Assembly: GCA_018825665.1 (NCBI GenBank)
Contig: JAHJEG010000049.1
Span: forward strand, 1 to 64,000
Direction of reading: 5' to 3'
Origin: a bacterium
GTDB taxonomy: Bacteria; Campylobacterota; Campylobacteria; Campylobacterales; Sulfurimonadaceae
Length of the DNA: 64,000 bases
Shown: positions 60,689 to 64,000 of the stretch, in pieces
How the letters are laid out: each line of letters begins with the position of its first letter
Position numbering within the stretch: position 1 is the first letter of the stretch
Translations under genes and position numbers: made by a program
The notes under the pieces: model-generated
Told to the model about the DNA's origin: nothing
The model's input: the letters and a program-made list of their open reading frames with translations, nothing else
Database searches by the model: none

Positions 60689-61594
60689 ATGAAAAACTTT
60701 TTAAAACTTTTAATCACTATTGTTATGTTTTATTTTCTGTTTCAATATATTGATTTTGAAAATCTGATTAACATACTTGCCAAATCTCACGGCGGGACAA
60801 TACTTATTGCTCTTCTTTTTCAACTCGGAAGCACATTTATAGCTGCATACAGATGGCGTCTCATCATGCAGCTTTTAGTCTTTAAAGAGAGCGTTTCCTA
60901 CTATGTCCAAAGTTACTTCAAAGGAACTTTTTTTAACCAGGTCCTTCCAAGCAGTATAGGCGGAGATGCAGTCAGAATCATAGACCTGACAAGAAAAGGG
61001 TATGATAAAAAAGACACGTTTTACGGTGTTTTTGTAGACAGGATTGTCGGATTGGTCGGTTTACTTGTCTTAAACCTTATTGCCACGATAATTTTTTACG
61101 GTACCTTTGACAAAGATTTTTCATTTTTGATCATACTCTTGACGGTTGGAGGGATAAGCGGATTTATCCTCCTGTTTCATTTGGAAAAAATCACTTTTTT
61201 GGCCAACTATAAATTTTTAAACCTTTTTCACAGGCTCGCAAGAAGACTCAACAATCTTTATAAAGACAAAACTTTACTCTACAAGCATATAGCGATATCC
61301 GTAGGTGTGCATATGCTCTCCATACTGACTATATATGCACTTGCTCTAAGCATAGATTTTCATATGAGTTTTCAGACCTTTTTAATAGCGGTACCTCCGG
61401 TATTCCTTCTTACTATAATCCCTATTTCACTTGCAGGATGGGGCATTCGAGAGGGTGCTATGGTTGGTATATTTATGCTTGTAGGCGCAAGTAATGAAAA
61501 AGTTTTGGCAATGAGTATCCTTTATGGTTTACTCCTGATAATCAGTTCACTTCCCGGCTCTTACTTCTGGGTAAAAAGTAAAAAAGCAACTTAA
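60689..61594 (+). CDS. Lysylphosphatidylglycerol synthase TM / flippase-like (UPF0104) protein
   Basis: QVLPSSIGGDAVRIIDL; SLAGWGIREGAMVGIF. Confidence 0.85.
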   Translation: MKNFLKLLITIVMFYFLFQYIDFENLINILAKSHGGTILIALLFQLGSTFIAAYRWRLIMQLLVFKESVSYYVQSYFKGTFFNQVLPSSIGGDAVRIIDLTRKGYDKKDTFYGVFVDRIVGLVGLLVLNLIATIIFYGTFDKDFSFLIILLTVGGISGFILLFHLEKITFLANYKFLNLFHRLARRLNNLYKDKTLLYKHIAISVGVHMLSILTIYALALSIDFHMSFQTFLIAVPPVFLLTIIPISLAGWGIREGAMVGIFMLVGASNEKVLAMSILYGLLLIISSLPGSYFWVKSKKAT

Positions 61595-61615
61595 AATTTC
61601 AAAGGATTTAATCAA

Positions 61616-62839
61616 ATGAATGTAGATACAATGAGACATATTGACCATTATGCAGGTGTTCCGCTTACTTTTATCGGTACACTCATAAAAAAATCTGTTC
61701 ACTTTTTCGTTCCGCCTAAAAAAATAAAACCAAAAAATGTTCTTTTAATTGAACTCTCAGAAATGGGCAGTGCAATCATTGTTGATCCTGCTATGAGAAA
61801 AATAAAAGAAAATATCGATGGTGAATTGTTTTTCGTTATTTTTTCAAAGAACAAGGTAAGTCTTCAGCTTCTTGAGACTGTAAAAGAGGAAAATATCTTC
61901 ACAATAGATGAGAGCGGACTTATCCCTTTGGCCACGAGTTCATTGGCATTCTTAAAATGGTGTAGAGAAAAAGAGATTGATTCTGTTATAGACCTGGAAC
62001 TTTTCTCAAGATTTACCGCCCTTCTTACTGCGGCATGTGGAGCTGTCAATACCGTCGGTTTTCATGCCTTTCATAACGAAGGACTTTACAGAGGAGATTT
62101 TTTAAGCAAAAAAGTCGCTTATAATTCCCATCAGCATATAGCAAAAAACTTTATCGCGCTTGTAGATGCGCTCTTTAGCGAAAAACAGGAACTTCCATTT
62201 ACGAAAAGAATCATCTCTGATGAAGAGATAGTTATAGCAAAAGCCACAATCAGCGATGAGGAAAAAGAAAACGTTATAGCTGTGATTACCGAAAAATATG
62301 AAGGTTTTGAGAAAGAAAAGAATCCCGTTATCCTTGTTAATTCAAATGCCTCGGATCTTCTTCCCCAACGTCGCTGGGATAAAGAAAACTACGGTGATGT
62401 TATTACAAAGATTCTAGCCTACAATCCACATGCCATAGTGCTTCTCACTGGTGCGCCTGCCGAGAAGGAAGGTGCCCAGCTTTTAACTGATTATGTGAAT
62501 GATACACGATGTATAAATTTTGCCGGTGCGGTTAAATTCTTACAGTTGCCTGCCCTGTACAGCGTAAGCAAGTTTATGCTTACAAACGATTCCGGACCTG
62601 CGCATTTTGCTTCGATTACAGATATGCATACCTTTGTTATCTTTGGACCTGAAACGCCTGCTCTTTACAGTTCGCTCGGGCCTACTACACCGATTTATGC
62701 AGGTATGTCCTGCAGCCCGTGTGTAAGTGCTTCGAACCATAGAAAAACACCTTGTTCCGACAATCAATGTATCCAAGTTATCACGCCTGACTGGGTATTT
62801 AATACACTTAAATTTAAACTTGATGAACTTAACAGCTAA
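61616..62839 (+). CDS. Glycosyltransferase family 9 (heptosyltransferase-like)
   Basis: FMLTNDSGPAHFASITDMHTFVIFGPETPALYSSLGP. Confidence 0.88.
   Translation: MNVDTMRHIDHYAGVPLTFIGTLIKKSVHFFVPPKKIKPKNVLLIELSEMGSAIIVDPAMRKIKENIDGELFFVIFSKNKVSLQLLETVKEENIFTIDESGLIPLATSSLAFLKWCREKEIDSVIDLELFSRFTALLTAACGAVNTVGFHAFHNEGLYRGDFLSKKVAYNSHQHIAKNFIALVDALFSEKQELPFTKRIISDEEIVIAKATISDEEKENVIAVITEKYEGFEKEKNPVILVNSNASDLLPQRRWDKENYGDVITKILAYNPHAIVLLTGAPAEKEGAQLLTDYVNDTRCINFAGAVKFLQLPALYSVSKFMLTNDSGPAHFASITDMHTFVIFGPETPALYSSLGPTTPIYAGMSCSPCVSASNHRKTPCSDNQCIQVITPDWVFNTLKFKLDELNS
62032..62041 (+). repeat. GGCATGTGGA word (in GT9 gene)
   Basis: Exact match. Confidence 0.85.
62425..62434 (-). repeat. GGCATGTGGA word (in GT9 gene)
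   Basis: Exact match on minus strand. Confidence 0.85.
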
Positions 62840-64000
62840 AGAGCATCAAAACTTTTTAATCTTCATCTCTTTTGTAGCCTTTTTAAGGCTGCTGCTCTCT
62901 GCGTTTGTCGGTTTGGGCGTTGATGAAGCCCACTATGTTCTTTATGCCCTAAATCTTGATTTAAGCTATTTTGATCATCCCCCTTTGGTTGGATGGATTC
63001 AGTATCTTTTTACCTCTGTCTTCGGCTCAGGTGAGTTTGGATCCCGCGTGGCCGCTATTATCATAGGTTTTATGACTTCTGTATTTATCTACAGACTTGT
63101 CTATGATATCGGTAAAAACGCTTCCCATGCCTTTATTGCTGTTTTGGCGCTGCATGCCTCCTTTTTATTCAATGCCCTTTTTATTATGCTTATGCCCGAC
63201 ACATTGCTTTTTTTACTTCTGCTTCCAATTATATTTACGACCGTCGCGATTGAAAAATACAATCAGCGCAGCATGTGGATTCTATTGGCGATACTTCTTG
63301 GACTCGCCGGTCTCTCCAAATATACTGCCGTTTTATTTGTTGTCCCTATTATTTTATATTTCATCCTCAAAAAAAGATATCAGTTTTTTTATTCACTCAA
63401 TATTCTTATCACAATTGTAATCTCTCTGGCTATCATATCTCCCGTGATTATTTGGAATATACAAAACGACTGGTCGAGTTTTGCGTACCAGAGTGAGCAT
63501 GTAGTCGGTAAAAGCGGTATAGGATGGAGTGGTTTTTTCAGCTCCATTGCGGCTCAAATCGGGGCTTATAATCCATTTTTGTTCCCTCTTGCCTTTTATG
63601 GACTCTATAAAGCGTTTCGAAGCAAAAACGACACACTCTTTTTAAGTTCACTCTTTGGGCTTGTTCTGATTGCCTTTTTCACCTATGCCTCCTTGTATAA
63701 AACAGCTCTTCCCCATTGGAGCGCATTGTTTTATATGCTCTTTATACCCATTGGCTCTTATTATCTGCTGCAGAGTTTTAAACCGGCTCTGAAGTATCTT
63801 AAATTTTCCATAGGTTTTGGACTGATTCTAAGCACCCTTGCCTATGCGGAACTCGGATTCAAATTTTTGCCGCTGCCGGACTATCAATCACTTCACCGTG
63901 ATATTTACGGCTGGGATACGATCATGAAAAAAGCAAATGCCCAACTCACAGATACAAAGACACAGGCTATAGCCGTGACAAACTGGACGCTTGCATCAAG
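62823..64000 (+). CDS. GT39/ArnT-like glycosyltransferase, truncated by window end
   Basis: Open frame from ATG 62823 (MNLTAKEHQNFLIF..VGLGVDEAHYVLYALNLDLSYFDHPPLVGWIQ) to window end; absent from ORF track because it has no stop. Confidence 0.88.
   Translation, partial: MNLTAKEHQNFLIFISFVAFLRLLLSAFVGLGVDEAHYVLYALNLDLSYFDHPPLVGWIQYLFTSVFGSGEFGSRVAAIIIGFMTSVFIYRLVYDIGKNASHAFIAVLALHASFLFNALFIMLMPDTLLFLLLLPIIFTTVAIEKYNQRSMWILLAILLGLAGLSKYTAVLFVVPIILYFILKKRYQFFYSLNILITIVISLAIISPVIIWNIQNDWSSFAYQSEHVVGKSGIGWSGFFSSIAAQIGAYNPFLFPLAFYGLYKAFRSKNDTLFLSSLFGLVLIAFFTYASLYKTALPHWSALFYMLFIPIGSYYLLQSFKPALKYLKFSIGFGLILSTLAYAELGFKFLPLPDYQSLHRDIYGWDTIMKKANAQLTDTKTQAIAVTNWTLAS

Noticed and set aside
1286-62434. 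Interpretation of GGCATGTGGA as a Chi or KOPS polar word
   Set aside because: Balanced strands in this window argue against it, though only a whole-chromosome skew test can exclude it.
1-64000. CRISPR arrays, rRNA/tRNA genes, IS elements, poly-G phase-variable tracts
   Set aside because: None seen on reading; no regularly spaced repeats, no transposase ORFs, no long G/C homopolymers. tRNA absence would need tRNAscan-SE to confirm.

Overview
Gene-dense 64 kb chromosomal window from a Campylobacterota (Sulfurimonas-like) bacterium. Gene families and synteny suggest the lineage; it was not tested phylogenetically. Content is mostly housekeeping: dapD, trmL, purU, leuB/leuD, flgG/flgF, rpoD, hemL, folD, lepB, rpiB, apt, trpB, pepA, nifJ-type pyruvate oxidoreductase, ychF, psd, truD, thiL, an sdhA/sdhB/HdrB-like succinate/fumarate oxidoreductase, xth, mog, bioV, an FtsH paralog, mtaB, mscS, aroB, trmA, fliP, motB, motA, and a terminal GT39/flippase/GT9/GT39 glycolipid cluster. 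I saw no rRNA, tRNA, CRISPR array or IS element. The strongest unexplained signal is the non-palindromic 10-mer GGCATGTGGA. Reading both strands by eye I found 17 exact copies (8 plus, 9 minus), against about 0.1 expected by chance. They fall in unrelated genes, several reading frames and two intergenic regions. A sister variant (GGCATGTGCAAA) forms a perfect 12-bp hairpin between convergent pepA and nifJ. This is the pattern of a DNA-uptake-type signature (DUS/USS-like). Other notable items: a protease-dead FtsH paralog (HEAGH replaced by YQAGK); an S24-family repressor divergent from an unannotated 27-aa amphipathic peptide, with TTGCAA operator candidates; an unannotated 39-aa single-TM microprotein overlapping trmL and corA; and a translationally coupled substrate-binding sensor / Sco / GGDEF-EAL operon.
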